A DNA stretch of 64,000 bases, taken from the NCBI GenBank assembly GCA_023213395.1, contig CM041465.1, positions 158,603,741-158,667,740 of the forward strand. The letters are read 5' to 3'. Under the pieces are notes generated by a model. It saw only the letters and a program-made list of their open reading frames with translations. It was not told the origin of the DNA and searched no databases. Below are positions 9,801 to 21,809 of this stretch, one piece after another. Position 1 is the stretch's first letter. Every line of letters starts with the position of its first letter. Source of the stretch: Cycas panzhihuaensis (taxonomy: Eukaryota; Cycadophyta). The translations under genes and the position numbers were made by a program.

Positions 9801-11493
9801 AAGTAAGTGATACGAGCCTTCGTCCAAAAGATGAAGAAGCCAGTTCATCACAAGAATTAATCTCCAAGAAGATACCAAAATGGTACCTCAAAACTCTTGA
9901 GGAAACAAAAGGAGAGGTGTTTGAACATCAAACAAGGTCTCAGAAGCCCCAAGCCTTGGTATGCTCAGTTGAACCAAACACCTACATAGAAGCAAGCAAA
10001 TCTCAAGTTTGGAGAACAGTTATGGATGCAGAAATAGAAGCCATCTATAAAAATGAAACATGGGATCTAGTAACATGTCTTGAAGACAAACCCATTGTAA
10101 ATTGCAAATGGGTATATAAAGTAAAAGAAAAACCAAACGGAAAAATTGAGAAGTACAAAGCAAGGTTGGTAGCAAAAGGCTACACACAAACGGCTGGAAT
10201 CGATTATGAAGAAACATTCTCACCAAGAGTTGCTAAACAACAGAAGAACAGTGATTGCCATTACTGGTCAAAAAGGGTGGAAAATTTATCAGATGGATGT
10301 CAAAAGCGCCTTTTTAAACGGAAATCTCCAAGAAGAGATATATATGTATCAGCCTAAAGGATATATAAGGCTTGGTCAAGAAAATCTAATCTGCAAGCTA
10401 AAAAAGGCCTTGTATGGACTCAAACAAGCCCCAAGAGCATGGTATGCCAAACTTGATACATATCTAACACAAAATGACTTTCACAAGTGCGAATCAGACC
10501 ATAGCCTGTATGTGAAATTCAACCAAGGGTTAATCTCCATCATTGTAGTGTATGTGGATGATATGCTGATTACAGGAGATGATGAAAACTCAATCGCTTT
10601 CATCAAGAAGCAATTTGAAAAGGAATTTGAAATGACAAACCTTGGGATGCTCCATTATTATCTGGGAATAGAAATAAGACAAAACAATGGATCTACTGTC
10701 TTACCACAATCAAAGTATGTTAAAAACTTATTAAAAAAGTTCAATATGGAAAGCTGCAATAATGTCGCCACTCCAATGGAAACTGGGTGTGTGCTAGACA
10801 TCAAACAAGAAACTCAATCAGTTGATGCAACTCTGTACAAGCAACTAATTGGCAGCCTAATTTATCTTACAGTGACACGACCAGATATATCCTATGCAGT
10901 TGATGTAGTTTCCAGGTTTATGGAAAATCCCAAGATAACTCACTAGAATGCCGCAAAAAGAATTCTACGATATTTAAAGGGAACAATAAATCTTGGACTA
11001 GAATATAGAAAGGATAATAATGTGCAGCTAACGAAGTTCTTGTGATTCGACTAGGTCGAGATGTAATGTATAGAAAATCAACATCAGGTTATTGTTTTTT
11101 CTTAGGAACAACTTTAATCTCCTAGAGCAGCAAAAAGAAACACACAGTTGCTTTATCTTCAACAGAAGCAGAGTACAAGTCAGTTGCGAATGCAACATGT
11201 GAAGGAGTTTGGATCAGACAACTCCTTAAGGACCTTGGACAAGAACAATTAATGTCAACTCCTGCTATTCCGTGATAACCAAAGCACAATCAAAATGACC
11301 AAGAATCCAAAGGTCTTTGCATGCAAGAACCAAACACATAGAAGTACATCACCATTTCATTAGAGAAAAAGTCCAGAACAAAGAAGTCGAGCTTCAACAT
11401 TGTACATTAGAAAATCAAATTGCAAATATTCTTACCAAACCTCTTAGCAGAGAAAATTTTATTTGTCTTAGAAATCATTTAGGATTAAAATAG
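9801..11493 (+). pseudogene. pol: Element A reverse transcriptase and RNase H (continuation)
   Basis: The A polyprotein resumes after B with KKIPKWYLKTLEE, TWDLVTCLEDKP, CKWVYKVKEK and [12 protein letters not shown]. The frame slips near 10240. The part at 10206..10946 holds MDVKSAFLNGNLQEEIY, LYGLKQAPRAWYAKLD, the active site YVDD (10551..10562) and LIGSLIYLTVTRPDISYA. RNase H after 10947 has several stops (for example TGG to TAG near 11126). It still shows HARTKHIEVHHHFIREKVQ in a shifted frame and ends LRNHLGLK at TAG 11491..11493, before the PPT. Confidence 0.86.
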
Positions 11494-11512
11494 ATAAAAC
11501 ATTAAGAGGGGG

Positions 11513-11709
11513 TGTAAAAGGTAATGTTTTATCTTTATTAATCTTTTACCTAGGTTCCTAGTAAGGGTCATGTATCATCTTCCCCTTTCTTCCTCAATAT
11601 AACAAGTGGCATTGTCTCATTAAGCGGTTACCATTTGTCCTGTACTCATGAAGATGTATCTAAATACTTACAAATGATCAATAATCAATGAGGATGAATT
11701 CTCTTTTCA
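11513..11709 (+). repeat. Element A 3' LTR (about 197 bp) with adjacent PPT
   Basis: The PPT aagaggggg (11504..11512) is followed by TGTAAAAGG. The end is placed at TTTTCA (11709), because the next bases match gag of element C. The short LTR is typical of group 2. The partner LTR lies outside the window, so the end rests on the C junction. Confidence 0.75.
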
Positions 11710-12351
11710 AAGGAGGTATGTAATGAATTAAATACATTGGGTAGTCCTGCTTCCAGAGATGAGCTTATAACTACAATTGTCAAAGCAGTGCCTAAGGACT
11801 ACAATGGTTTTATTTCCTCCACTACTCGAGATGGTTCACCCAAAAGAATGTCTTTCAATGAACTTGAAAGCTTGTTGCTTCAAAAGGAGCAAATTTACAT
11901 CAAGGACGATGATGACGAACCATCCACTTCAGGAGCATTCACGACCAAATCTAAGGCCAAGCAAAATCCCAAACCTGCACTTTCAAAGCAGTTTGAAAAC
12001 ATGAACATTGGTTCCTTAAAGATCAATGTTGTCTATTATTATTGTGGCAAAGTTGGCCACATATTCCTTGATTGTAGGAAGAAACAAGCAAATCTTCAGC
12101 ACACACGACAGCAGCAGCAGCAGCCATGTCAACAACATCAGAGACAGCAGCAGCCACGTCAGCAATTGCAGCAACAGTGGTTTCAACATCAACAGCAGCG
12201 ACAACTCCCTCGACCAAATCGAGGTGCCTATCGAGGAGGTCAAAGAGGAAGCGAGGGTTTAGAGGTGGCAATCAATGCCACTTTAATTAATTTGCAGATG
12301 AGGACAAATTGTTTTATGCTTATCATACATCCAAGGTTTGATCAGACTTGA
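11710..12351 (+). pseudogene. gag: Element C gag, C-terminal part
   Basis: The sequence starts at the KEVCNELNTLGSPAS region and covers LPKDYNGFISSTTRDGS, SFNELESLLLQKEQIY and the nucleocapsid. The zinc knuckle has lost its first Cys (YYYCGKVGHIFLDC). A long Gln-rich stretch encoded by CAG/CAA repeats follows (about 12108..12200), then RPNRGAYRGG. The TGA at 12349..12351 replaces a Trp codon and separates gag from protease in the same frame. Confidence 0.85.
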
Positions 12352-13640
12352 ATCATTAACTCTAGAGCTACTCAACATATGAATGGGAGTGAAGAACTCG
12401 TTTGCGACATCAAGGAAGGAAAAGGTCAATCAGTGACCTTCAGCAACAATGAATCAGTCAAGATCTCTGGCATAGGCATAATTGCTCCATTCCATTCTCC
12501 TTCTAATCCTTCCTCTACATTTCCCAATGGCAATGTCTATTTCATACCTTCCATAGAGCTTGCTATCTGTTAGCAAATTAGACAAGCAACAGATGAGCAT
12601 TTTGTTCAAGAATGGGAAATGTGTAATAAGTGACAAAAATGACCAGGTAGTGGTTATCGGATATGAGGATCATGGGCTCTACAAATTGGATGCTAACAAC
12701 ATAATACTTGATTCTGCTTACTCTAGTTCCATTGTCACTCGATCTTTGTCTAAGATGCAACTTTGGCATCAACGTCTAGGCCACTTGAATTTAGACAATC
12801 TCAAGCAGATGGTGAACAAAAATATGGTGTAAGGGCTTCCAAAGATGTATGGCTCAAAATGTCTTTATGAAGCTTGGATAATGGGGACACAACATCGCTT
12901 GCCTTTCCCTAAAGGCAAAGCATGGCGCGCATCGTATCCTTTGCAGTTGATACACTCGGATTTGTGTGGATCTCTGTTCACCGCATCCTTTGCAGGAGGT
13001 TTGTATTACATCTCCTTCATTGACGATTTCTCCTATAAAGTTTGGGTTTACTTCATCAAACATAAATCTGAAGCATTTCAAAAGTTTAAAGAATTCAAGC
13101 TTGAAGTGGAGAACGAGTTTGGCCAATCAATCAAAATACTAAGGACAGACAATGGAGGTGAATTCATTTCAAAGGAATTCACCTAATTCTGCAAGGATAA
13201 TGGCATTCAGAGACAGCTTACCATTCCTCACATTGCTCAACAAAATGGAGTCTCTGAAAGGATGAATAGAACTTTGGCTAACAAAGCCAAAGCAATGATG
13301 CATGCAAAGGAACTCACTCGAGCTCACTGGGCAGAGGCATTCCACATAGCTGCCTATGTGGCAAATCGAAGACCAACATCAACAGTCACCGACATCACAC
13401 CAGAGGAGGCATGGTCTAGCAAAAAGCCAATTGTCAACCATTTGAGGACTTTTGGGTGCACTACTTATATGCACATCCCCGATCAGCAAAGAATTAAATT
13501 AGACAAGCATAGTCTAAAATGCATCTTTGTGGGTTATGCCATTCATAGCAAAGCCTACAAGTTGTATGATCCCATTGGAAAGAAAATGCATCTCTCAAGA
13601 GATGTAATCTTTGATGAAGAAGATCACAAGGGGTTGGATA
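12352..13640 (+). pseudogene. pol: Element C protease and integrase, decayed
   Basis: The protease motif D-S-G-A-S has become N-S-R-A-T, so the catalytic Asp is gone. The pre-integrase region has LWHQRLGHLNLDN and CLYEAWIMG, where a zinc Cys has become Trp. Integrase Asp 12959 (HSDLCG) and Asp 13148 (RTDNGGEF) are present. A TAA at 13184 interrupts the core and Glu 13256 (ERMNRTL) follows. TPEEAW, HLRTFGCTTYMHIP and LSRDVIF are open within 13262..14443. Confidence 0.86.
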
Positions 13641-13829
13641 CAGCATCCATCCAACCTCCTATTGACAAAGGCAAAAAGATTGTTAAGGCTTTCCTTCCCT
13701 CTCAATCTTCAACTCCATGCACATCATCTACACCTGTTGGATCGTCCACATCATCAGAATCAGCTCCGCTTGATCCTAGTACATCTTCTGTTAATCAACC
13801 ACTTAGACCAGAAGATCTTCAAGTTCAAG

Positions 13830-15515
13830 TTACATCAATCAAAAAGTTACCCGAACGATATATTCAAACAATGCAAGACAGCCAGACTGTCAAAGGAAAA
13901 CGTCCATCAAGATATAGGCAGCAAATCAATTTTGCACTTATAGCTGAAGTGCTTTGTGTTGATGAGCCTTCCACTTTTGAGGAGGCTTCTAAAAATAAAA
14001 ATTGGAAGGCTGCCATCGATGAAAAAATCCATTCTATTGAAAAGAATGGAACTTGGGATTTGGTTGAATTGCCTAAACACAAACAGGCAATCAGTTGCAA
14101 ATGGGTCTACAAGACTAAATTCCATTCTGATGGTACAGTTAAGTGCCAGAAAGCCCGCCTTATTGCAAGAGGCTTCAAACAAAAGGAAGTCATAGATTAT
14201 GACGAGACTTTTGCACCTATTGCTAACATGAATACCATCAGACTCATCTTGGCCGTAGCAACTCACTGTAAATGGCTGATTTTTCAAATGGACGTGAAGA
14301 GCACCTTTTTCAATGACGATCTTCAAGAGGAGGTATACTTGGAGCAACCTCCTGGTTATAAAGTACAAGGCAAGGAGCACTTAGCTTGTCGCCTAAAAAA
14401 GACATTGTATGGCTTGAAACAAGCTCCAAGAGCATGGTACTAAAAGATTAATGATTACTTTTTTAGACATGGGTTTCATCGATCTACTTCAAATCCTAAC
14501 TTATACACTAAAGTTGGGAAAGACCATGCTATTTTCATTCTCTTATATGTAGATGACTTAGTGATCACTGGCAATGACACTAAGATGGTACAAATTCTCC
14601 AGGATGACTTGAAGAGGAGTTTCAAAATGACAAATCTTAGACTTCTCCATTATTTCTTAGCTTTTGAGGTATGCCAACAGCCAGGCTATATCTTCATCTC
14701 CCAAGCTAAATATTCTTGGGACATTTTGTAGTGGTTCAGGATGCACGACTACAAACCAGCGCCTACACCCATGGAGAATAGCACAAAGCTTACTCTCAAT
14801 TAAAAAGTTGAACCAGCAGATCCCACTCTTTATTGGCAGTTGATTGGAAGTCTCATCTATCTCACCAACACTCGCCGTAACATCTCATTTGCAATTGGGA
14901 TTTGTTGTAGATACATGTCTCAACCCAATCAGAAGCACTGGAATGCAGCCAAACGCATACTCAAATATATCAAAGGCACATTGCAACATGGCCTTGAGTA
15001 TGCACATGATGAGAACTTCACTCTAGAAGGGTTCTCAAATTCTGATTGGGCAGGTTGTCAAGATAGCAGGAGATCAACCTCAGGTTACTGTTTCACCCTT
15101 GGTTCAGCAACTATTTCATGGAGTTGAAAGAAGCAATCCAATATTACATTGTCCTCCACTGAAGTAGAGTACAAAGTCATAGCGATTAACATACCGTGAA
15201 GCTATCTGGCTACGACGGATTCTTGAATAGCTTGGACTTGAACAGGATCACCCCACCAGAATTTATTGCGACAATCAAAGTATGCTCAAGTTGACCAAGA
15301 ATCCTGTTTTTCATGCAATGACCAAAAATATTGAGGTTCATCGTCACTTCATCAGAGAGCATGTGCAAAGTGGTGAGATCAACCTCCAGAATAGACCTAC
15401 GGAGCAGCAGACAGCAGATATCTTTACCAAGCCACTTGGTAGAGAAAAATTTATAAATTTTAGAGACGGTCTAGGGGTCTGACTTAACATTGTAAACAGT
15501 AAGGGGGGGTGTTAA
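13830..15515 (+). pseudogene. pol: Element C reverse transcriptase and RNase H, decayed
   Basis: The first half of RT is open ([48 protein letters not shown]) up to a TAA at 14441 after APRAWY. The active site YVDD is at 14546..14557. A CAG-to-TAG stop lies at 14729..14731 and another stop near 14800. The N-terminal part of RNase H (SDWAGCQDSRRSTSGYC) is open. After a break near 15180 the end reads VHRHFIREHVQSGEINL and ADIFTKPLG. A TGA at 15480 precedes the translated PPT, and TAA 15513..15515 lies in the LTR. Confidence 0.86.
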
Positions 15516-16058
15516 ACCTTATGTTTACATGTTAAGCCTATGTACTTTATTTTTCATGTATTATTTGTACCTTTTGTACTTTAGAGGTAACTTATCACTT
15601 AAGTGATAAAGTACACACCCACATTCTTTCCTAGTGACACAACATTATCGCTTAAGGGTCAAATGGACTCCCATGCACTTTTGCTCACTTGAGAGCCCAA
15701 AAGGACACGTCCTACATGCAAGGCATGTACCTTGAATGTTTGACACTTGTCAAACATCCAATGCCTTAAGTCTCTCCTATCACTCTATATATTGAGACCT
15801 CTTCTCATTGTTCTCATATAAAGCTGGAGTTGTATTGTTATGCTGCCAGTTTGCTAATCAAACTGCTATTCATTTGGAGGTTGGACTAATTCCAACTCCT
15901 CACATTTGGTATTATTTTGCTCTTTCTCTTCATGCTTTGATCTTTTACTTATGTTGATCTCATATTTTCACTGTTAGTCTAGATTATTTCCTTTCTAGAA
16001 CTAGAGTGTATATATCTCCTAGATCTTGTTTTTCAAAGGCCTTTTGGCCATTTCTACA
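15510..16058 (+). repeat. Element C 3' LTR (549 bp) with PPT
   Basis: The LTR starts TGTTAAACC after a PPT ending in seven G, and ends TTTCTACA. It has the TTATCACTTAAGTGATAA palindrome and one imperfect copy of the hairpin (CTTGAATGTTTGAC arm). A TATATA motif precedes the GAGACCTC block. The bases after it (tacat, 16059..16063) should be the right target-site copy. Confidence 0.85.
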
Positions 16059-17580
16059 TACATTCTCTTTCAATAATGATTCAATACAATGGAGATTTGA
16101 TAACCATGTTTAACATTATTATTGCAAACGACTAGGGCATTTTTCCAGAGATTGCCACCAAAGGAGATTTGATGTTGCTCAAGGAAAGAGAGTTGAAGGG
16201 AATTACAATAAAGAACAACAGATGGAAGAAGAAGAAGAAGAAGAAACAACTTTCTTTGCAGCCTTGGCATCAAGTATCCAGTCTAACCAAGACCGATTCA
16301 TCGACTTTAAAACTTCAAACCACATGATTGCAAGAAAAGATTGGTTTAAAACTCGTCGTCCTCATCTTCTTAGTGACATAATTAAACTATAAGATGACAC
16401 TACTCTGAGCATTGAAGGAGAAGAAACAATTGCAGTCAAAATTAAAAGTGAAGTAAAAAAAATAGGCAACGTTCTTCTTGTCCCTAGTCTAAAGAAAAAT
16501 CTTTTGTTTATATCTCAACTTACAAAGAAGAAAAAACTGTGTTATTTTTTATGAGGACAAATGCTTTATTTGTGAAAAAACACAAAATGGCCTTGTAATT
16601 GCAAAAGGGATAGAGACGAATGCGCTTTATAAGTTAGTCTCTACACGTGTCCAGTCTCTTTCAATATGCAACATTAATAATAAAATATGACATTCTCGGT
16701 ATGGACATATTGAAAATGATAGGTTAGAAATGTTAAAAAATTTTAATATGGTTGATGGACTGCTAAACTTTTCTTTAAAAACAATTGTACGTAAAGGATG
16801 TATGTTAGGAAAGCAACATGGATCCCAATTTTAGCAAAGCACTTGGAGAGCTCAAGAGAAACTAGAATTGGTTCATACTGACTTTTGTGGACCTATTTCT
16901 CCAAATCCCATCAATGGAGCTAGGTATTTTCTTACCTTCGTAGATGATTTCGACAAAAAGACTTGGATGTATTTTATTGCAAATAAATTAGAAGCCTTTA
17001 ATATTTTCAAAGAATTTAGAGCCCTTGTTGAGGTTGAAAGTGGCCAAAAGCTTAAAATATTCAAAATAGACAGAGGAGAGTATACTTCAAATGCTTTCTA
17101 CAAATATTGCAAAGCACTTGGCATCCACAGGCAACCTTTTACATCATACACTCCACAGTCAAATGGAGTAGGCTAAAAAAATGAATCAATGAATAACAGA
17201 GATGGCCAGATGCATGTTGAAAGAAAAAGGGGTATCAAATGCCTACTGGGTGGAAGCAATTAATATTATTATGTATCTTATAAATAGAAGCCCCACAAGA
17301 GCACTTGAGAGACTCACTCCTGAAGAGGCTTGGTCAAGAAGGAAGCCTAATGTGAATCATCTTAGAGTTTTTGGTTGTATTGCATATGTTCACATTCCAA
17401 ACTAGAAGAGATCAAAATTAGATGATAAAAGCATCAAGTGCATTTTAGTTGGATATAGCAGTAAGCCCAAGGCCTATAGATACACAGACCCAAGGACAAA
17501 TAAAATCTACATCAATAGGGATGTTACCTTTGATAAGGTATCAATGAAAAGTGATCAAGAAGGCTCTCTGAAAGCGAAAA
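16059..17580 (+). pseudogene. pol: Element D nucleocapsid, protease and integrase, decayed
   Basis: A zinc-knuckle remnant (YYCKRLGHFSRDC, near 16115) is followed by a run of acidic residues coded by GAA/GAG repeats and by TTFFAALASS, as in A and H. The protease reads FIDFKTSNHM (D-S-G lost). The pre-integrase has WHSRYGHIENDRL and CMLGKQHG. The integrase core at 16868..17176 has HTDFCGP, and its second motif is altered to KIDRGEY. The Glu region is destroyed after SNGVG. SPTRAL, TPEEAW and NHLRVFGCIAYVHIPN lie at 17202..17405 before a TAG. Confidence 0.83.
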
Positions 17581-17689
17581 CAATTTAGGAAGAAATTACT
17601 ATCGACCAAGAGACATCTCTTCAACAACCAATAGTGTCCCAAGTAGAAGGTGTCCAAGGGGTAATACCTCAACAGTTGGGTGAACAACA

Positions 17690-18006
17690 AAGGGAAAATA
17701 TTCAAACTAGAAAAAGTATACCCAAATGGTATCTAAAGTTGCTATAAGATCGAAAGGGAGAAACTTTGGAGCATCAAACAAGGCTCCAAAAACAAGTAGC
17801 CTTAACATGTACTATAGAGCCTCAAAACTATGAAGAAGCTTGAGGAAATAAAGAATGGCAAGATGCAATGGAAAAATAATTACTTGCCATAAAACAAACT
17901 AACAAATGGGAATTAATCTCTCCTTGTGAAGGAAAACCCATAGTTGGTTGTAAATGGGTCTTCAAGGTCAAGGAAAAACCTTATGGTAGTATTGAAAAGT
18001 ACAAAG
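17690..18006 (+). pseudogene. pol: Element D reverse transcriptase, first segment
   Basis: SIPKWYLKLL, HQTRLQKQVAL, KWELISPCEGKP and CKWVFKVKEKPYGSIEKYK lie here with four stops. The homology stops exactly at caaag (18002..18006), the left target duplication of element F. Confidence 0.83.
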
Positions 18007-18243
18007 TGTTAGAACATAATGTCTCATCCATGTACTTTAATGTAATATATCAATATTCTATCTGTGAGGGCTAATGTTAGACATTGTAACATAAAGTGTA
18101 GCATGTTATGTCAGTCTCACTAAAACCCCAAAGGGTTATTGAGACCTCATGTATAAATATGTCCTCCGTCTCACATAATGATAAGAAAGTTCTTATTTTT
18201 TCCTTCATACTTCCTCTGTGTCTCTTAGTTCTCTGATTTAACA
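18007..18243 (+). repeat. Element F 5' LTR (237 bp)
   Basis: It starts TGTTAGAACATAATG and ends TTTAACA, then the PBS follows. A promoter-like TATAAATA lies about 100 bp before the end, near 18152. Confidence 0.92.
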
Positions 18244-18255
18244 TGGTATCAGAGC
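18244..18255 (+). other. Element F primer-binding site (tRNA-iMet)
   Basis: TGGTATCAGAGC directly abuts the 5' LTR and is complementary to plant initiator-Met tRNA. Confidence 0.92.
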
Positions 18256-19328
18256 TTTCAGGGTAACCAGCCAAGCATCTCAGAGCAGCTCTGTACAAGT
18301 GTACCGACAGACCCTTACAATCATACTGTCAAAAATTTTCTAGAGTCAGAACATGACGAAATTTTATAGGCAGGGGCACCTCTCCATGCTCGTCAGCTTT
18401 CTTTGAAGGACCGACTGCAAATTCAGCCTCCTTCTTGCTCAAATCTCCCCTCAAAGCCGTACGGATGCCACCTCTGTTTTTCACTCATTTCTCGCCGTAC
18501 GACCCTTTTTACCAGGCAAATCTGGTATCATTAGAAAGCAAGTGACGAGAGCTTTCCGTCGATATGAGATTCGAGGGTATTTTCAGTCAAATCTGAAAGT
18601 TATCAACAAAAAATCAAAAAAACCCTAACTGCCACCTAGGGATTCCAACTCATTTTTCTCCTCACAAGAAAGTCTGATAAAAATAGTGACTGCAGATCTA
18701 GAATCTATGTGCAAAGACCTTTCATTCAAGTCATATTTCGCCCAACTCTGAGAAGGTCGATTTTTTGGGCCATTTTAGCTTAGTACAACAGTTCGTACAG
18801 TCCTCTACAAGAAAGTTCTCTAAATTTTCTCTGTTATTTTTCTTCTCACCTATTACTTGCATATTTTCTTTGTGAAAAAAAAAGGGAAATATTTTTAATC
18901 CTCAACTGTTTTTCTTTCCTATTCCCACGAGTAGATATCACTACTTGGCAACTACCCATTCCCAACCTTAGAGACCCTGTTCGGAGGGTTTATAAACATC
19001 ACGAGGATTTGTCGTTCTGGGCTAAACGCATTGTGGCTTTCCGTCGCTTACGTGAAGGACTGGAGAGCACACTCCTAAATCAAGCCCCAGATAGAACTCA
19101 GCTACGAAATTGAGCCTCCACATACTTTAGGGTATATAGGAGGACCCTATAGGACCCTAAGCCCATCTTAGATTAGAGAACCCAGCTGGTCGTCGAAGCC
19201 ACGTAGTGTAGTGGTTAGTGGTTAGTTCCACGAAGCTACTTGTCTCGAATCTCCTTGGAGGTTTATTGACAGGCCTACAAGTCCAGGCAATCCTGTGTCT
19301 AGACGGGGTAGAATTTATCCTCCTCATC
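18256..19328 (+). other. Element F leader
   Basis: The leader is non-coding. It contains GCCGTACGG (18456..18464, with the palindrome CCGTACGG inside) and GCCGTACG (18494..18501). The same core recurs in leaders of unrelated elements in this window. Confidence 0.6.
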
Positions 19329-20225
19329 ATGGTCTCATCTCTCTGCCTTTCCAAGTCCAAAAAATTAATGGGAGACAATTACGAATCATGGAAAACTAAG
19401 ATGAGATCCATCCTTGTGGCTCAAGGTGCATGGGACCAAACAAAAAATATCAAACCGAAACTTGTAGATGCTGCTGGAAGAAAGACATACATGGAACTGA
19501 GAGGACCAACAGTTGCCTCCATAACTCTATCAGTTGCTGACACCATTCTGCCTCATATAGCTAGCGCCAACACTCCCCATGAGGCACCAACCATTCTCAG
19601 GACTTTATATGCTCAAAAGAACATAGCTCGTATTATGGCTCTCAAAAACCAAATGGCAGTTCTTAAGATGTCAGAGTCAGAGGACTTCACAACCTTTCTT
19701 GGACGTTTCAAAATGTTGCACGAGAACCTCATATCCATGGGAGCCACCTACATTGATGGCGATCTAATCGACCTCATAATACACAAACTCCTAGCTCGCT
19801 TTAGAAACTTCATCACCTCGTACAAGCTGACAACGGAAATTATGCAACCATCGTTCACTACTGTATGTGGTCAACTTTTGCACCATGAGCAAACTGAAGC
19901 AAGCTTGGAGAATGAACTGGAGAATGCATTTTCCTCCAGAGTAACCATTCGAGGCAGGGGTTCCACCACCAAAGGAAGCAACCGAGGATCTGATCGAGGA
20001 AGAAGTCGACCCATCAATTTCACTCTAGGAAGAGCACGATCTATTCCATGCCCTACCATGCCACAACCCATTCCTCGCTCTACCACACAACAATACTCAG
20101 GGGGTCACTTCAATCATCAGATCACCTATTTCTACTGCTACAATGCAGGTCACTACACCATCAATTGTCGACACCGCAAAGCTGATATAAAAAGAGGGAT
20201 TATAACATCAAGGAGCTACACATGA
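19329..20225 (+). pseudogene. gag: Element F gag, nearly intact frame
   Basis: The likely start is ATG 19329 (MVSSLCLSKSKKLMGDNYESWKTKM). An upstream ATG in frame at 19218 adds residues that do not look like Gag. The 298-codon frame is open and has the UBN2 pattern (LYAQKNIARIMALKNQM, FTTFLGRFKML). An R/G/S-rich region follows, then a zinc knuckle that has lost its first Cys (YFYCYNAGHYTINC). The TGA at 20223..20225 separates it from the acidic tract and protease. Confidence 0.85.
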
Positions 20226-21640
20226 CAGCCAGAAAGAAATGATTCATCCGAAGTGGAAGAAGAAGAAACCGTATTTATTACAACCCTCACCACGACCTTG
20301 CACAACAAAAATCAACATGACATTTTCATAGACTCGAGAGCCTCTACACACATGATTCACAAGAGATCCTGGTTCAGAAACATGAACAACTCTCAAAACT
20401 ATGGATCGGTCGAGCTTGGGGACAACACCACGCATCCTATTCAAGGACACGGAACTGTTCATGTTACCATGCTAGATGGAAACACAGAAAAAATTAGACA
20501 TGTATTCTATGTTCCAAGAATGACAAATAACCTGCTCTTAGTCTCTCAGCTGACCGGCAACAAACTTCAAGTCCTATTTGATGGTGATAGTTGTGTTATT
20601 TTTGACAAACACAAAGTGAACAAAGCGATTGGTAGAGGCATCAAAACTCATGGATTGTACAAATTTCTTGCCACACCAATTCATTGTACCCTTCATGTAA
20701 TGGAGCATGTTGATAATGAAAAACTTTGGCATTTGCACTATGGTCATCTGTCTTATGATGATCTGTCTTTGTTGAATAAAAATGATATGGTGATTGGATT
20801 GCCTTGGATAAAGAAGCCTAATTCTGTTTGTGACACATGTATGATGAGCAAACACAATAAATTATAATTCTCTCCAAGCACAACTAGGGCTACATCCAAA
20901 CTTCAGATAATACATAGAGATCCTTGTGCGCCAATCACACCTCCCTCAATGCAAGGAGCTTGGTATTACCCAATCTTCATAGATGATTGTACCAAAAAAT
21001 TTTGGATTTACTTCCTCAAACTAAAATCAAATGTATTTAACAACTTTCTCAATTTCAAAGTCAAAGTTGAAAAGGAAAGCAGATGCCACATCAAATGCTT
21101 GAGGACTAACAACGATGGAGAATTCACTTCCAATGAATTCATGCACTATTGCAAAAAGCACGGCATACAAAGACAACTCACAACCCCCTACACTCCACAA
21201 TCAAATGGAGTAGCTAAAAGGAAAAATAGGACTATTATAGAGATAACAAGATCACTTCTGAAACAAAAACAAGTGAGCAACAAATATTGGGCCGAAGCAG
21301 CTAATACCGTTGATTATCTCCTCAACAGAAATCCCACTAAGGCCCTAAAAGATATTACACTCGAAGAGGCTTGGTCGGGAAATAAACCTGATGTCTCACA
21401 TCTTCGAGTATTTGGATCCACCATCTACACGCACATTCCATATGAGAGAAGAAAGAAATGGATGATAAAAGCAGAAAATGTATCCTTGTAGGATATAATG
21501 AGATCTCCAAGGCCTACAAACGCTTAGATCCACTCACCAACAAGATTTATCCCAGTAGGAATGTGTATTTTGATGAAGTTGGTATAGTGACAGCAGAAGA
21601 CAGGACTCATCCACCTACTCTACCAGAAAACATCATTGTT
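20226..21640 (+). pseudogene. pol: Element F protease and integrase; catalytic residues replaced
   Basis: The frame from 20253 begins with the acidic EEEETVFITTL tract, then protease FIDSRASTHM (G to R) and pre-integrase LWHLHYGHLSYDDL with CDTCMMSKHN. A stop lies at 20865. The integrase reads HRDPCAP (Asp 20919). The second motif is RTNNDGEF with Asn in place of the catalytic Asp. The third is VAKRKNRT with Lys in place of Glu. So the enzyme would be inactive even if the frame were open. A frame change near 21470 leads to KCILVGYNEISKAYKR. Confidence 0.86.
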
Positions 21641-21809
21641 CCAAGTTGGACCCCTTCTCTCCCTAGGGATCCTCAAAATGAATATCAAGCAAAAGAAAAC
21701 GTCGCTCCTCAAGGCACCACATCAAGTGATTCAAGTGAGATTCTAGATCAAGAAGCAGGTTCATCTGAGCAAAATATCATCTTCGACAACTCGAGGCAAT
21801 CCCCTGCTC

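Larger units (their letters stand above)
1..11709 (+). mobile_element. Copia element A (group 2), 5' LTR outside window, split by element B
   Basis: This is a Ty1/copia element in the order gag, protease, integrase, reverse transcriptase, RNase H, then 3' LTR. The window opens in its leader, so the 5' LTR and primer-binding site lie upstream. Element B (2774..9795) interrupts it just after the integrase, and the protein homology resumes at 9801. The right end is the terminal CA at 11708..11709. The next bases (aagga, 11710..11714) already belong to the gag of element C, so A is inserted in C. The left TSD copy cannot be seen. Every coding part is damaged. Confidence 0.88.
11710..16058 (+). 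mobile_element. Copia element C (group 1), right part only
   Basis: The visible part begins in the middle of gag, where element A entered. It continues through protease, integrase, RT, RNase H, PPT and 3' LTR. Its LTR is of the B/L/E family, and of the E-like subtype with an extra ACATGC..GCATGT block. The left part of C must lie upstream of the window, ending in a copy of aagga. C itself is inserted in element D. Confidence 0.87.

Noticed and set aside
9578-10357. 259-codon ORF joining LTR sequence to reverse transcriptase
   Set aside because: It starts with TTG in the 3' LTR of B and reads across the B/A junction into the RT of A. It is a by-product of the insertion, not a gene.
12108-12200. 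CAG/CAA-rich stretch as a repeat array of interest
   Set aside because: It codes for the normal Gln-rich nucleocapsid tail seen in E, G and B.
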